The notes beneath the pieces were generated by a model, which had not been told where the DNA came from, searched no databases, and worked only from the letters and a program-made list of their open reading frames with translations. A stretch of 64,000 nucleotides of DNA from Thauera humireducens. GTDB lineage: Bacteria; Pseudomonadota; Gammaproteobacteria; Burkholderiales; Rhodocyclaceae. Every line of letters begins with the position of its first letter. Positions within the stretch are counted from its first letter, which is position 1. Where the stretch lies: the NCBI RefSeq assembly GCF_001051995.2, contig NZ_CP014646.1:2976001-3040000 (forward strand), given 5' to 3'. Made by a program: the position numbers and the translations under genes. Below are positions 35,021 to 44,764 of the stretch, in pieces.

Positions 35021-35848
35021 ATGAACCATTCCATCCTGTCGCGCGCCCGTAAGCATCTGGCCGGTATCGCGGCCACGACCGCGCTGGCGCTGTTGCCGCT
35101 GGCCGCCCAGGCGCAATCCATCGTCGTCGCCTCGACCACGTCGACCGAGCAATCCGGCCTGTTCGGCCACATTCTGCCGCAGTTCAAGCAGGCCACCGGC
35201 ATCGATGTGAAAGTCGTCGCGCTCGGAACCGGCCAGGCGCTGGACGTCGGCCGTCGCGGCGATGCGGACGTGGTGTTCGTGCATGACGCTGCGGCGGAGC
35301 AGAAATTCGTCGACGAAGGCCATGGCATCGAGCACCGCAAGGTCATGTACAACGACTTCGTGCTGGTCGGCCCCAAGGACGACCCGGCTGGCACCCGCGG
35401 CAAGGACATCACCGCCGCGCTGCAGAAGCTGGCGGCCAGCAATGGCAATTTCGTGTCGCGCGGCGACAAGAGCGGCACGCACGCCGCCGAGCTGCGCTAC
35501 TGGAAGGCCGCCGGTGTCGACAACAAGGGCACGGGCTACAAGGAGTGCGGCTGCGGCATGGGCCCGGCACTCAACATGGCCGCCTCGTCCGGCGCCTACG
35601 TGCTCGCCGACCGCGGCACCTGGCTCAGCTTCAAGAACCGCGCCGATCTCGCGGTGCTGGTCGAGGGCGACACCCGCCTCTTCAACCAGTACGGCGTGAT
35701 GGTGGTGAATCCGGAACGCCACCCGCATGTGAAGACGGCCGAGGCGCGCAAGTTCGTGGAATGGGTGGTGTCACCTGCGGGGCAGGACGCAATCGCGTCG
35801 TACAAGATCGAGGGCGAGCAGCTGTTCTTCCCGAACGCGGGCAAGTAA
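35021..35848 (+). CDS. TupA-like tungstate/anion ABC transporter substrate-binding protein
   Basis: 275 residues from ATG 35021. Signal peptide ending AQA (near residue 32), then IVVASTTSTEQSGLFGHILPQFKQATGIDVKVVALGTGQALDVGRRGDADVVFVHD, the TupA pattern (TTTS anion-binding loop, later FVSRGDKSGTH). TupA binds tungstate for TupBC import. No permease or ATPase gene follows; a strong terminator closes the gene. The ligand could also be another oxyanion. Confidence 0.88.
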   Translation: MNHSILSRARKHLAGIAATTALALLPLAAQAQSIVVASTTSTEQSGLFGHILPQFKQATGIDVKVVALGTGQALDVGRRGDADVVFVHDAAAEQKFVDEGHGIEHRKVMYNDFVLVGPKDDPAGTRGKDITAALQKLAASNGNFVSRGDKSGTHAAELRYWKAAGVDNKGTGYKECGCGMGPALNMAASSGAYVLADRGTWLSFKNRADLAVLVEGDTRLFNQYGVMVVNPERHPHVKTAEARKFVEWVVSPAGQDAIASYKIEGEQLFFPNAGK

Positions 35849-35870
35849 GCGCGACGGACAGCTGAACGAC

Positions 35871-35907
35871 GCAACGGCCGCGGGCAATGTCCGCGGCCGT
35901 TGCGTTT
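35871..35907 (+). terminator. Terminator after the TupA-like gene
   Basis: Perfect 13-bp stem (35871-35883 with 35891-35903), 7-base loop, then GTTT. It lies between convergent TupA-like and Lrp-like genes. Confidence 0.85.
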
Positions 35908-35919
35908 CTGCGCAGCCGC

Positions 35920-36387
35920 TCACCCCCCGACCGGCAGCGCCGTCTTGTCGATCACCCGCCGCAGCACGAAGCTCGAATGCACCCCGGTCACGCCAGGAAT
36001 GCGGGTGATGCGGTTGAGCAGCAACTCCTGGTAGCCATCCATGTCGGCGACGATGACCTTCAGCTGGTAGTCGGCGTCCTGCCCGGTGATCAGCAGGCAT
36101 TCGAGCACCTGCGGGATCTTCGCGATCTCGCCCTCGAAGTGCGCGAAACGCTCCGGCGTGTGGCGGTCCATCGAGATGTGGATCAGGGCCATCAGCGACA
36201 GGCCCAGCTTGCGCGCATCGAGCAGGGCGCGATAGCCGACGATGAGGCCGGCGTCCTCCAGCGCGCGCAGCCGGCGCAGGCAGGACGAGGGCGACAGGCT
36301 GATGCGGTCGGCGAGGTCCTGGTTGCTGATGCGGCCGTCCTGCTGCAAGAGCTCGAGGAGCTGGCGGTCGTAGCGGTCGAGTTGCAT
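35920..36387 (-). CDS. Lrp/AsnC family transcriptional regulator
   Basis: 155 residues from ATG 36387 (MQLDRYDRQLLELLQQDGR); the longer upstream open frame is not family-like. The HTH is ISNQDLADRISLSPSSCLRRLRALEDAGLI; the RAM/effector domain contains VLECLLITGQDADYQLKVIVADMDGYQELLLNRI. Lrp proteins respond to amino acids. Divergent from leuA with 170 bases between, so it may regulate leucine synthesis; this is inferred. Confidence 0.93.
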   Translation of the reverse strand: MQLDRYDRQLLELLQQDGRISNQDLADRISLSPSSCLRRLRALEDAGLIVGYRALLDARKLGLSLMALIHISMDRHTPERFAHFEGEIAKIPQVLECLLITGQDADYQLKVIVADMDGYQELLLNRITRIPGVTGVHSSFVLRRVIDKTALPVGG

Positions 36388-36557
36388 GATCGGGCGCTCT
36401 ATTCTGTCCAGTCGGCAGATTCTTGCATTTCGACACTGAAATGTGAACGTTTCTGCACAAAATCGCCGCATCGCACTGCAACAACGCAATCGTCTGCCGC
36501 GACACCCGGCGTAGACTTTCGTCCATCAAATCACGCCATGCCCACGAGGACCGCGCC

Positions 36558-38270
36558 ATGATGTTGCAGAACCCCGCCGCCAAGTACCGCCCCTTCGCCC
36601 CGATCGCACTCGCCGACCGCCAGTGGCCGAACAAGGTCATCGACCGCGCCCCGATCTGGATGAGCACCGACCTGCGCGACGGCAACCAGGCGCTGTTCGA
36701 GCCGATGAACGTCGAGCGCAAGATGCGCATGTTCCGCACCGTGTGCGACATCGGCTTCAAGGAGATCGAGGTCGGCTTCCCCTCCGCCTCGCAGACCGAC
36801 TTCGACTTCGTGCGCACCCTCATCGAGGGCGGCCACATCCCCGCGGACGTCACCATCCAGGTGCTCACCCAGGCGCGCGAGGATCTCATCCGCCGCACGA
36901 TGGAATCCGTGCGCGGGGCGCCGCGGGCGATCGTGCATGTCTATAACGCCACCTCGCCCACCTTCCGCGAGGTCGTGTTCGGCATGGAGAAGCCGCAGGT
37001 GGTGGCCCTCGCGGTCTCAGCGGTACGCCTCATCAGGCAGATCGGCGAGCAGATGCGCGCCGAGTGCGGCACCGAGATCGCGCTCGAATACAGCCCCGAG
37101 ACCTTCTCCGCCACCGAGCTCGATTTCGCCAGGGAAGTCTGCGACGCGGTCACCGCCGAATGGGGCGCGACGCCGGACAACAAGGTCATCATCAACCTCC
37201 CCGCCACGGTCGAGGTCGCCACGCCCAACGTGTACGCCGACCAGGTCGAGTGGATGCACCGCCATCTCGCCCGCCGCGACAGCATCGTGCTCTCGCTCCA
37301 CCCGCACAACGACCGCGGCAGCGGCGTTGCGGCTGCCGAGCTGGGGATGATGGCCGGCGCCGACCGCGTCGAGGGCTGCCTCTTCGGCAACGGCGAGCGC
37401 ACCGGCAACGTCGACATCGTCACCCTCGCGCTCAACATGTACACGCAGGGCGTGTCGCCCGGACTCGACTTCTCGGACATCAACGCCATCGCGCGCACCG
37501 TCGAGTACTGCAACCAGTTGCCCATCCACCCACGCCACCCCTATGTGGGGGATCTCGTGTTCACGGCCTTCTCCGGCTCCCACCAGGACGCCATCAAGAA
37601 GGGATTCGCGGCTCAAAAGGCTGGCGCTCCGTGGAACGTGCCCTACCTCCCGATCGACCCCGCCGACGTCGGGCGCAGCTACGACTCAGTGATCCGGGTC
37701 AACAGCCAGTCCGGCAAGGGCGGCATCGCCTACCTGCTCGAAACCGAGTACGGCATCGCCATGCCGCGCCGCCTGCAGGTGGAGTTCTCGCGCGAGGTGC
37801 AGCAGGTCACCGATGCCACCGGCGGCGAGATGTCGGCGGCGGCGATCTGGGATCTGTTCAGCCGCACCTACCTCGACAGCGTCGCGCCGGTGCGCTACGT
37901 CGAGCACCACCTCTTCGAGCATGGCGCGGCGCAGGGCATCCGCCTCATCGTCGAGATCGGCGGCACCCGGCACCTGCTCGTCGGCGAGGGCAACGGCCCG
38001 ATCGACGCCGCGGTCCACGCCTTGCGCAGCGCCGGCATCGACGTGCAGGTGCGCAGCTTCGAGGAGCGCTCGATCACGGCGAGCGCGGACGGCGGCAACG
38101 CCCAGGCCTGCGCCTTCCTCGAGCTGACACCGACGGCGGGCAACGGCGGCGACCGCTACGGCGTGGGCATCGACGGCAACATCGTCACCGCCTCGATCCG
38201 CGCCATCATCAGCGGCGTGAACCGCCTGAGTCCGGCGGTCGAGCTTGCCCCGACCGCATGCGCCGCCTGA
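36558..38270 (+). CDS. leuA: 2-isopropylmalate synthase, long (type 2) form
   Basis: 570 residues, starting at 36558 or the next ATG at 36561, with GAGGA upstream. Catalytic TIM barrel: [39 protein letters not shown] with metal His residues, [10 protein letters not shown]. The C-terminal LeuA regulatory domain (about 430-560) has [19 protein letters not shown]. It condenses acetyl-CoA with 2-oxoisovalerate, the first step of leucine synthesis. This DLRDGNQAL form is the longer LeuA seen in actinobacteria and some proteobacteria. Confidence 0.95.
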   Translation: MMLQNPAAKYRPFAPIALADRQWPNKVIDRAPIWMSTDLRDGNQALFEPMNVERKMRMFRTVCDIGFKEIEVGFPSASQTDFDFVRTLIEGGHIPADVTIQVLTQAREDLIRRTMESVRGAPRAIVHVYNATSPTFREVVFGMEKPQVVALAVSAVRLIRQIGEQMRAECGTEIALEYSPETFSATELDFAREVCDAVTAEWGATPDNKVIINLPATVEVATPNVYADQVEWMHRHLARRDSIVLSLHPHNDRGSGVAAAELGMMAGADRVEGCLFGNGERTGNVDIVTLALNMYTQGVSPGLDFSDINAIARTVEYCNQLPIHPRHPYVGDLVFTAFSGSHQDAIKKGFAAQKAGAPWNVPYLPIDPADVGRSYDSVIRVNSQSGKGGIAYLLETEYGIAMPRRLQVEFSREVQQVTDATGGEMSAAAIWDLFSRTYLDSVAPVRYVEHHLFEHGAAQGIRLIVEIGGTRHLLVGEGNGPIDAAVHALRSAGIDVQVRSFEERSITASADGGNAQACAFLELTPTAGNGGDRYGVGIDGNIVTASIRAIISGVNRLSPAVELAPTACAA

Positions 38271-38295
38271 CACCCCCTGCGGCGTCCCGCCCGAC

Positions 38296-38324
38296 CGAAG
38301 AGCCGGCCCGCGTGGCCGGCTCTT
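38296..38324 (+). terminator. Terminator after leuA
   Basis: Perfect 12-bp stem (38296-38307 with 38313-38324), 5-base loop, 26 bases after the leuA stop. The T-run is weak. Confidence 0.7.
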
Positions 38325-38370
38325 CCTCGTGCGGCGCACCGTTTCCCGCCTGTCGCAAGCACGGCAGGCG

Positions 38371-38867
38371 ATGCGCACGATCGCGCCGATGAATCTGCCC
38401 GACGACGTCCCTGCGTCCTTGTCCGCACGCCCGCTGTTCGAACCGGTTGCGCCCTGGCTGGCGCGCTTTGCCGCGCCCGGCGTGCCAAGCCCGTCCGAAC
38501 TCGGCGCCCTGCTCGCGGAAGTGGCGCCGGATACGCGCAGCGGCGGCGGCAGACGCTGTGCGGCAGCACACGCTTCCTCGTCTTCGGCCACGGCACCTGG
38601 GACCAGCTGCGCGCACCATTCCTCGGTCTGTGTGCGAAGGCGCTCTATCGCCCGGTTGCGCCTGACTGGCACAATCTGGACGCAGCCACCCGCCTCGCCG
38701 ACACCGATGCCTGGCTCGAACGCCATCTGACCGAGCCCCCTCACCGCATCAGCCCCCGTGCCTTCTCGCCGCTTCCCCTGCTGGGCATTCCCGGTGTCAC
38801 GCCGGACAGCGAATCCCCCGGCTACTACCGCGACACGCGCCAGTTCCGCCCATTGCGGCGGTCCTGA
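38371..38867 (+). pseudogene. DUF3025 gene remnant with internal deletion and frameshift
   Basis: The start frame (ATG 38371) reads ARPLFEPVAPWLARF and PSPSELGALLAEV, the start of DUF3025 proteins. From about 38550 another frame reads TRFLVFGHGTWDQL, then PVAPDWHNLD, LADTDAWLERHL, FSPLPLLGIPG and YYRDTRQFRP up to a TGA at 38865, the family C-terminus. The central part, including the conserved NWHDLFNALVW-type region, is missing, and the two halves differ by two bases in frame. About 100 residues appear lost near the GC repeat at 38540-38555. Function of DUF3025 is unknown. Confidence 0.75.
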
Positions 38868-38886
38868 TCACAGGCACTTCTTGCCC

Positions 38887-40671
38887 ATGTTGCGACGCGC
38901 CCTGGCCACGCTGGCCCTACTGAGCGGCCCACTGCTGGCGCTTGCCGATACGGTCGGGCCGGTCGCCACCGTGCGCCTGTGCGTCGACCCCGACTGGCCG
39001 CCCTACGAATGGCTGGACGAGACCGGGCGCCACCGCGGCATCGCCGCCGACCTCGTGCGCCTCATCGCCAAGCGCGCCGGGCTGAACCTGCAGATCGTGC
39101 GCACCAGCACCTGGGACGAAAGCGTGTCGCTGGCGCGGACGGGCCGGTGCGACGCACTGTCCTTCCTCAACCAGACGCCCGAGCGCGACACCTGGTTGCG
39201 TTTCACCCAGCCCTACTTCTTCGACCGCAACGTCATCATCACGCACGCCGAGCACGCCGCCATCCCCGATCTCGCGGCACTGCCCAAAGGCACGACCGTG
39301 GCCCTGCCGACCGCGACCTCGATCATGGAGCGCATCGGCCACGACTTCCCGCACCTCCGCATCCTGCCCGTCGGCTCGGAGATCGAGGCCTTCGGCATGG
39401 TCGAGGCGCGCGAGGCCGACCTGACACTGCGCGCGCTGACGGTGGCGGCCTACACGATCAAGCACGAGGGCTGGTTCAACCTCAAGATCGCGGGCGAGTT
39501 GCCGGACTTCGGCAACCGCATGCGCATCGGCGTCAGCGGCGGCAAGACCGAGCTCGTGCGCGCACTGGACGCCGCCATCGCCACGCTCACCCCGGAAGAG
39601 ATCGACGAGATCGTCAATCGCCACGTCGCGATCGACATGCCCGCACGCACCGATTACACGCTGGTCGCCGAGGTGGTCGCCGGCTTCGCCGTCGTGCTGC
39701 TGCTGGCCTACCTGTGGATCCGCCACCTGGGGCGCCTCAACCGGCGGCTGGCCGACCTCGGTGAACGGCTGCGCCAGGACATCGTCGCGCGCGAACAGGC
39801 CGAACGCGCGCTGAAGGACAGCGAGCAGCACTACCGCTCGGTGGTCGAGATGGCGCAGGAAGGCATCCTCGTCGTGCAGGACGGCCGCGTGATCTACGCC
39901 AACCCGGCGTTCTCCGAACTGCTGGGCTACAGCGGCGAGGAGCTGGCGTAGTTGGATGCCTTCGACGCGCTGATCGCACCCGAGGATCTGCCACGCGCAC
40001 GCACGAACCACCAACGACGGCTGGCCGGCGAGGAGACCGAGCAACGCTACCCGCTGCGCCTGATGCGCAAGTCGGGCCGCATGCTGTGGGCGGAGACCAG
40101 CGGCGTCCGCATCAACTGGAACGGCAGGCCGGCGACGCTGAACATCGTCAACGACATCACCGCGCGCAAGGCGGCCGAGGACAGCATCCGCCACCTCGCG
40201 CACCACGACCCGCTCACCGGTCTGCCCAACCGCGTGCTGCTGCAGGACCGGCTCGAGCGTGCGCTGGCGAGTGCGCAGCGCAATGGCACCTCGCTGGCCA
40301 TGCTGTTCATCGACCTCGACGGCTTCAAGCCGGTCAACGACCGCTACGGCCACGACACCGGCGACGCACTGCTGCAGGCGGTGGCGAAGCGGCTGCGCGG
40401 CACGCTGCGCCATTCGGACACCGCGGCCCGCATCGGTGGCGACGAGTTCGTGGTGCTGCTGCCCGTCCTCGCCGAGACCCAGGACGCCGGCCTGATCGCC
40501 GCCAAGCTGCGGACTGCGATCGCAAGCCCGTTCGAGATCGACGGCCACCGCATCACGATCTCGGCCAGCATCGGTCTCGCCCTCTACCCGCGGGACGGAG
40601 ACACGGCAAGCGAGCTGATGCGCACCGCCGACGGTGCGATGTACGCCGACAAGCGCCAGCACGCAGTCTAG
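38887..40671 (+). pseudogene. Periplasmic sensor PAS-GGDEF diguanylate cyclase interrupted by one in-frame amber codon
   Basis: Starting at ATG 38887: signal peptide, SBP_bac_3-like periplasmic domain (VRLCVDPDWPPYEWLDE to about residue 250), membrane helix (about 258-280), and a PAS domain (SEQHYRSVVEMAQEGILVV). Codon 355 (39949-39951) is TAG, and the same frame continues at once through the rest of PAS, then GGDEF with RHSD I-site and RIGGDEFVVLL to 40671. Combined length would be 594 residues. Both signature sites of GGDEF are intact. The second part opens with TTG at 39952 and could make a free cyclase. A sequencing error is possible. Confidence 0.85.
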
Positions 40672-40753
40672 GGGGCACCCGCCCCCTCACGACGGGGCGG
40701 GCATTTGCACGTATAGTCCGCCCACCGCGCACCTCCCCGTTTTCCCGATTCCC

Positions 40754-41968
40754 ATGTTCCGCTCGCTCCGCTCCCCCGACGTCCTGATCACCACGCTGGC
40801 CGCGGCTGGCATCCTGCTGGTGACGATGGGCGCCCGCCAGTCGATGGGCCTCTTCGTCAGCCCGCTCAACACCGCCACCGGCCTCGGCATCGCCACCATC
40901 AGCCTGGCGATGGCGGTGGCGCAGTTCGCCTGGGGGGCGATCCAGCCGGTGGCCGGCGCGGTCGCGGACCGCCACGGCGCCGGCCCGGTGCTGGTCGGCG
41001 CCCTGCTGCTGCTGGCGCTGGGCAGCGCCATCACGCCCTTCATGGATTCCGGCCTCGGCCTGGTCGTGACGATCGGGCTGATGTCGGCAATGGGTTCGGG
41101 CGCGGCCAGCTTCTCGGTACTGATCGGCGCCGCCGCGCAGCGCATGCCGCCCGAGGCGCGCGGCACGGCCTCGGGCGTGATCAATGCCGGCGGCTCCTTC
41201 GGCCAGTTCCTGTTCGCGCCGATCCTGCAGAAGCTGATCCAGACCGTGGGCTGGATGGGTGCGATGTGGGGCATGGCGCTGATGACGCTGGCCGCGCTGC
41301 CGCTGATCCGCCGCCTGACGCGGCCGGTGGAGAAACCGGTCCACCACGCCGAGACCGACCATGGCGTGATGCGCGCGATCCGCGACGCGATGAAGGACCG
41401 CAGCTACCTGCTGCTGCACCTGGGCTTCTTCACCTGCGGCTTCCACATCGCCTTTCTCGTCACCCACCTGCCGGGCGAGGTGGCGCTGTGCGGGCTGCCC
41501 CCCACGGTGGCGAGCTGGTCGCTGGCGATCATCGGCCTGGCCAACATCTTCGGCAGCCTGTACGCCGGCGCCTGCGTCGGGCGCTACCGCAGCAAGTACG
41601 TGCTGGCCGCCATGTACGGCTCGCGCGCGCTGCTGGTGGGCTGGTACCTGATGATGCCGTCGTCGGAATGGACCTTCTACCTCTTCGCCGCCGGCCTGGG
41701 ATTCACCTGGCTGGCGACGGTGCCACCCACCGCCGCCATCGTCGGCAAGCTGTTCGGCGTGCGCTACCTCGGCACGCTGTTCGGGCTGACGCTGCTGTCG
41801 CACCAGACCGGCGGCTTCCTCGGTGCCTGGCTGGGCGGACTGGCGGTGGTCGAGTTCGGCGACTTCAGCTGGATGTGGTACGCCGACATGGCGCTGGCTG
41901 CGCTGGCCGCCGTCATCAACCTGCCGATCCGCGAGGCGCCCGTCGAACGCAAGCTGGCCACGGCCTGA
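40754..41968 (+). CDS. MFS transporter (OFA / monocarboxylate-like)
   Basis: 404 residues from ATG 40754 with about twelve membrane segments. N-terminal LVTMGARQSMGLFVSPLN and VADRHGAGPVLVGALL fit the major facilitator motif A region; the central loop is MRAIRDAMKDRSYLLLH. Family members carry carboxylates such as oxalate/formate or monocarboxylates; the substrate is not shown by the sequence or its neighbours. No regulator lies beside it. Confidence 0.87.
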   Translation: MFRSLRSPDVLITTLAAAGILLVTMGARQSMGLFVSPLNTATGLGIATISLAMAVAQFAWGAIQPVAGAVADRHGAGPVLVGALLLLALGSAITPFMDSGLGLVVTIGLMSAMGSGAASFSVLIGAAAQRMPPEARGTASGVINAGGSFGQFLFAPILQKLIQTVGWMGAMWGMALMTLAALPLIRRLTRPVEKPVHHAETDHGVMRAIRDAMKDRSYLLLHLGFFTCGFHIAFLVTHLPGEVALCGLPPTVASWSLAIIGLANIFGSLYAGACVGRYRSKYVLAAMYGSRALLVGWYLMMPSSEWTFYLFAAGLGFTWLATVPPTAAIVGKLFGVRYLGTLFGLTLLSHQTGGFLGAWLGGLAVVEFGDFSWMWYADMALAALAAVINLPIREAPVERKLATA

Positions 41969-42003
41969 AGCGGGCGCGGCCTGCGAGCGAGCGCGTAGCG
42001 TGC

Positions 42004-44454
42004 CTACAGGGCCTTGAGGAACGTCTCCATGGCAACGAGGGTCTGGTCGCGCAAAGCGTTCAGCCGCGCCAGGCCGGCATGTGCCTCGTCCCTGCGATCG
42101 CCGCGGTGCAGGCGCAGCAACTCGATGGCCAGCGCATGGACCTTCTGGTGGAGCTGGTCGAGTTCGGTCAGTCGCTCGCTCCCCAGCTCGTGGGGATTGG
42201 CCAGCACGCTGTCGAGCCAGCGACCGAAGGCACACTCGTGGGGGTCGAGCGCCGGTGGCGCGGCGCGCTCGCCCGAGAGGCATTCCTCGATGGCAAGGAT
42301 CCAGCCGCGGTGTTCGACCGTGGCATACAGCAGCGGCATCGCGTCCGGCCCGAGGCGGCGCTGGCGGGTCCAGCTCTCCGGGGGTCGCCAGCTCGCGGCC
42401 CAGCCCGGCAGGGACTCCGGCGGCATCGGCCGCGCAATGCCGTAACCCTGGGCGTATTCGCAACCGAGCCGCAGCAGCAGCTCGCCGTGCGCCTCGGTCT
42501 CGACGCCTTCGGCCACGGCACGGCGGCGGAAGGCGCGCGCCAGGCCGAGCACGCCATCGAGGATGGCCAGGTCGTCGGCATCGTGCTGCATGTCGCGCAC
42601 GAAGCTGCGGTCGATCTTCAACTCCGCCGCCGGCAGCCGCTTCAGGTAGCTGAGGGATGAATACCCGGTGCCGAAATCATCGAGCGAGAAGCCGACGCCC
42701 ATGCGCGTGCACGTGGCCATGGTCTCGGCGACGTGGTTCATGTCGGCCAGCGCGCTGCTTTCCAGGACCTCGAGCTGCAGCATGTCGGGCGTGATCCCGG
42801 GATGCAGCGACAGCAGCAGGTAGAGACGCTCTGCGAAATCCGCCCGCTGCAGGTGATTGGCGGCGATATTGACGCTGACCGGCACGCGCAAGCCCTCCGC
42901 CTGCCACGCGGCAACCTGCCCCAGTGCGGCCTCGATGACCCATTCGCCGAGCTGGATGCCGAGGGGATGATGCTCGATCACCGGCAGGAAGCAGTCGGGC
43001 GACAGCAGGCCCTGTTCCGGGTGCTGCCAGCGGATCAGCGCCTCGACCCCGATCAGCTCGCCGGAATGCATGTTGACCTTGGGCTGGTAGTACAGCACGA
43101 ACTCGCCCCGCACCAGTCCGTAGCGGATGCGTTCCAGGCTTTCGTGGTGGCTGCGCAGGTCGTGGTCGTGATCGGTGTCGAAAAGGTGATAGCGGTCCTT
43201 GCCGGCGAGCTTGGCCTGATACATCGCCTGGTCGGCCTGGCGCAGCAGCTGGTCGGGCTCGACTTCCTCACGCTGCGGGTAGAGCGTGACCCCGATGCTG
43301 CCCGACACCTGGAGCGAATGGCTACCCACCTCCACCGGCTCGGCCACGGTGGCCAGCAGGCGCCGCACCAGCGGCCGGCAGCTGTCGGCATCGGGCAGAT
43401 CGCCCAGCACGGCCACGAACTCGTCGCCACCCAGGCGCGCCAGTGTGTCGCAGTCACGCATCACCTTGCGCATCCGGCCTGCCAGGGTCATCAGCAGCTG
43501 GTCGCCGGCGTCGTGCCCCTGGGTGTCATTGATCGTCTTGAAGCCATCGAGGTCGATATACACCACCGCGAGCCGCTGGTCGCCACGCCGGGCGCGCGCC
43601 ATGGCCTGGTGCAGGCGGTCGGCGAACAGGACGCGGTTGGGCAGCGCGGTCAGCGCGTCGTAATGCGCGATGTGCTCGAGCTGGCGCTCGTGCTCCTTCT
43701 GCAGCGTGATGTCGGAGAACAGGCCGACGAAATGCCGGATCTCGCCGCGCGCGTCGCGCACCGCGCTCACGGTGAGCAGCTCGGCGAACAGCTCGCCGCC
43801 CTTGCGCCGGTTCCACACCTCGCCGTACCAGTGACCTTTCTCCAGCAGGCTCTGCCACAGCGCGGCGTGGAACTCCGGGCCGTGGCGGTCGGACTTGAGC
43901 AGGCTGGCCTCACGCCCGAGCACCTCATCGCGCGTGTAGCCGGTGATGCGCGTGAAGGCTTCGTTGACCTCGATGATGCGGCCCTGCACGTCGGTCACGA
44001 TGATGCCCTCGCGCGAATGCGCGAACACCGTCGCCGCCAGACGCGCATCGGCGTCGCGGCGGTGGCGCAGCTGGGCATAGCGGATCGAGCGCCGCAGCGC
44101 CTCGCTGTCCCCGCCCTTGGGAAGATAATCGTCCGCGCCCAAGGCAATCGCGAGGCTGGTCGTTGCTGGGTCGTCGAGGCCGGCCAGCACCACGATCGGC
44201 GCCTCGGTCAACGCGCGGCAGCGCTCCACGGTCGCGGGGCCGAACGAGTCCGGCAGGTTCAGGTCCAGCAACACCACATCGGGCTGAAAGCCGCCGCCGG
44301 CCAGCAGCACCTCCGCCGCGCGCAGCGAATCGGCAACGTGGATGACGAAGTGCTCATGCAAGGCATCCAGCAGCTGCCAGCGGATCAGTTCGACATCGCC
44401 CGCCTCGTCCTCTATCAGCAGGACCTGCGCGGGTGCGGGAGAGGGCGCTTCCAT
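42004..44454 (-). CDS. REC-PAS-GGDEF-EAL response regulator with C-terminal CZB zinc-binding domain
   Basis: 816 residues from ATG 44454, preceded by GGAG. Receiver (about 9-125, phospho-Asp in VVLLDLNLPD), PAS (about 140-260), GGDEF (LGGDEF with RDCD I-site), EAL (GVEALIRW, EVLESSALAD, LDDFGTGYSS, LKIDRSF, AEGVET) with its catalytic set present. The last about 110 residues match the CZB domain: His715 (TVEHRGW), Cys741 (ECAFGRWL), His769 and His773 (LHQKVH). Both making and breaking c-di-GMP are possible, and zinc may tune it. No partner histidine kinase is adjacent. Confidence 0.93.
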   Translation of the reverse strand: MEAPSPAPAQVLLIEDEAGDVELIRWQLLDALHEHFVIHVADSLRAAEVLLAGGGFQPDVVLLDLNLPDSFGPATVERCRALTEAPIVVLAGLDDPATTSLAIALGADDYLPKGGDSEALRRSIRYAQLRHRRDADARLAATVFAHSREGIIVTDVQGRIIEVNEAFTRITGYTRDEVLGREASLLKSDRHGPEFHAALWQSLLEKGHWYGEVWNRRKGGELFAELLTVSAVRDARGEIRHFVGLFSDITLQKEHERQLEHIAHYDALTALPNRVLFADRLHQAMARARRGDQRLAVVYIDLDGFKTINDTQGHDAGDQLLMTLAGRMRKVMRDCDTLARLGGDEFVAVLGDLPDADSCRPLVRRLLATVAEPVEVGSHSLQVSGSIGVTLYPQREEVEPDQLLRQADQAMYQAKLAGKDRYHLFDTDHDHDLRSHHESLERIRYGLVRGEFVLYYQPKVNMHSGELIGVEALIRWQHPEQGLLSPDCFLPVIEHHPLGIQLGEWVIEAALGQVAAWQAEGLRVPVSVNIAANHLQRADFAERLYLLLSLHPGITPDMLQLEVLESSALADMNHVAETMATCTRMGVGFSLDDFGTGYSSLSYLKRLPAAELKIDRSFVRDMQHDADDLAILDGVLGLARAFRRRAVAEGVETEAHGELLLRLGCEYAQGYGIARPMPPESLPGWAASWRPPESWTRQRRLGPDAMPLLYATVEHRGWILAIEECLSGERAAPPALDPHECAFGRWLDSVLANPHELGSERLTELDQLHQKVHALAIELLRLHRGDRRDEAHAGLARLNALRDQTLVAMETFLKAL

Positions 44455-44764
44455 CGGTGAGCTCCGTGAGCGATGCATGTGCCGCAAGGCGCCTGGTCAG
44501 CGTGCGGAAGGCCGGACCATCATGTTCCAGTATTCCCCAATGTCGCGGGCCCTGGAAATGAATTCATCCACAAGGCGCTCACGTCCGTCCCTGCCGACCG
44601 TCCCGAGGTTCGGCAGGCGCACAGGGCATCGAGGCGCTGCGACTCGTCATCGGGAAGGGATGGAGGCTGCATGCACCACAGGTCAAGAAGAAAAATCTAT
44701 GACGCGATGATTCCGCCTGCGGTTAGCCAAGGCAAGCTGCAGTGCAGCGCACTTGTGCGCTCCG
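44455..44764. other. Intergenic region between ABC exporter and REC-PAS-GGDEF-EAL gene
   Basis: 310 bases between two minus-strand genes. It holds the GGAG ribosome site of the downstream gene and a run of about 20 A/T-rich bases near 44690. No convincing promoter, RNA or open frame was recognised. Confidence 0.4.
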
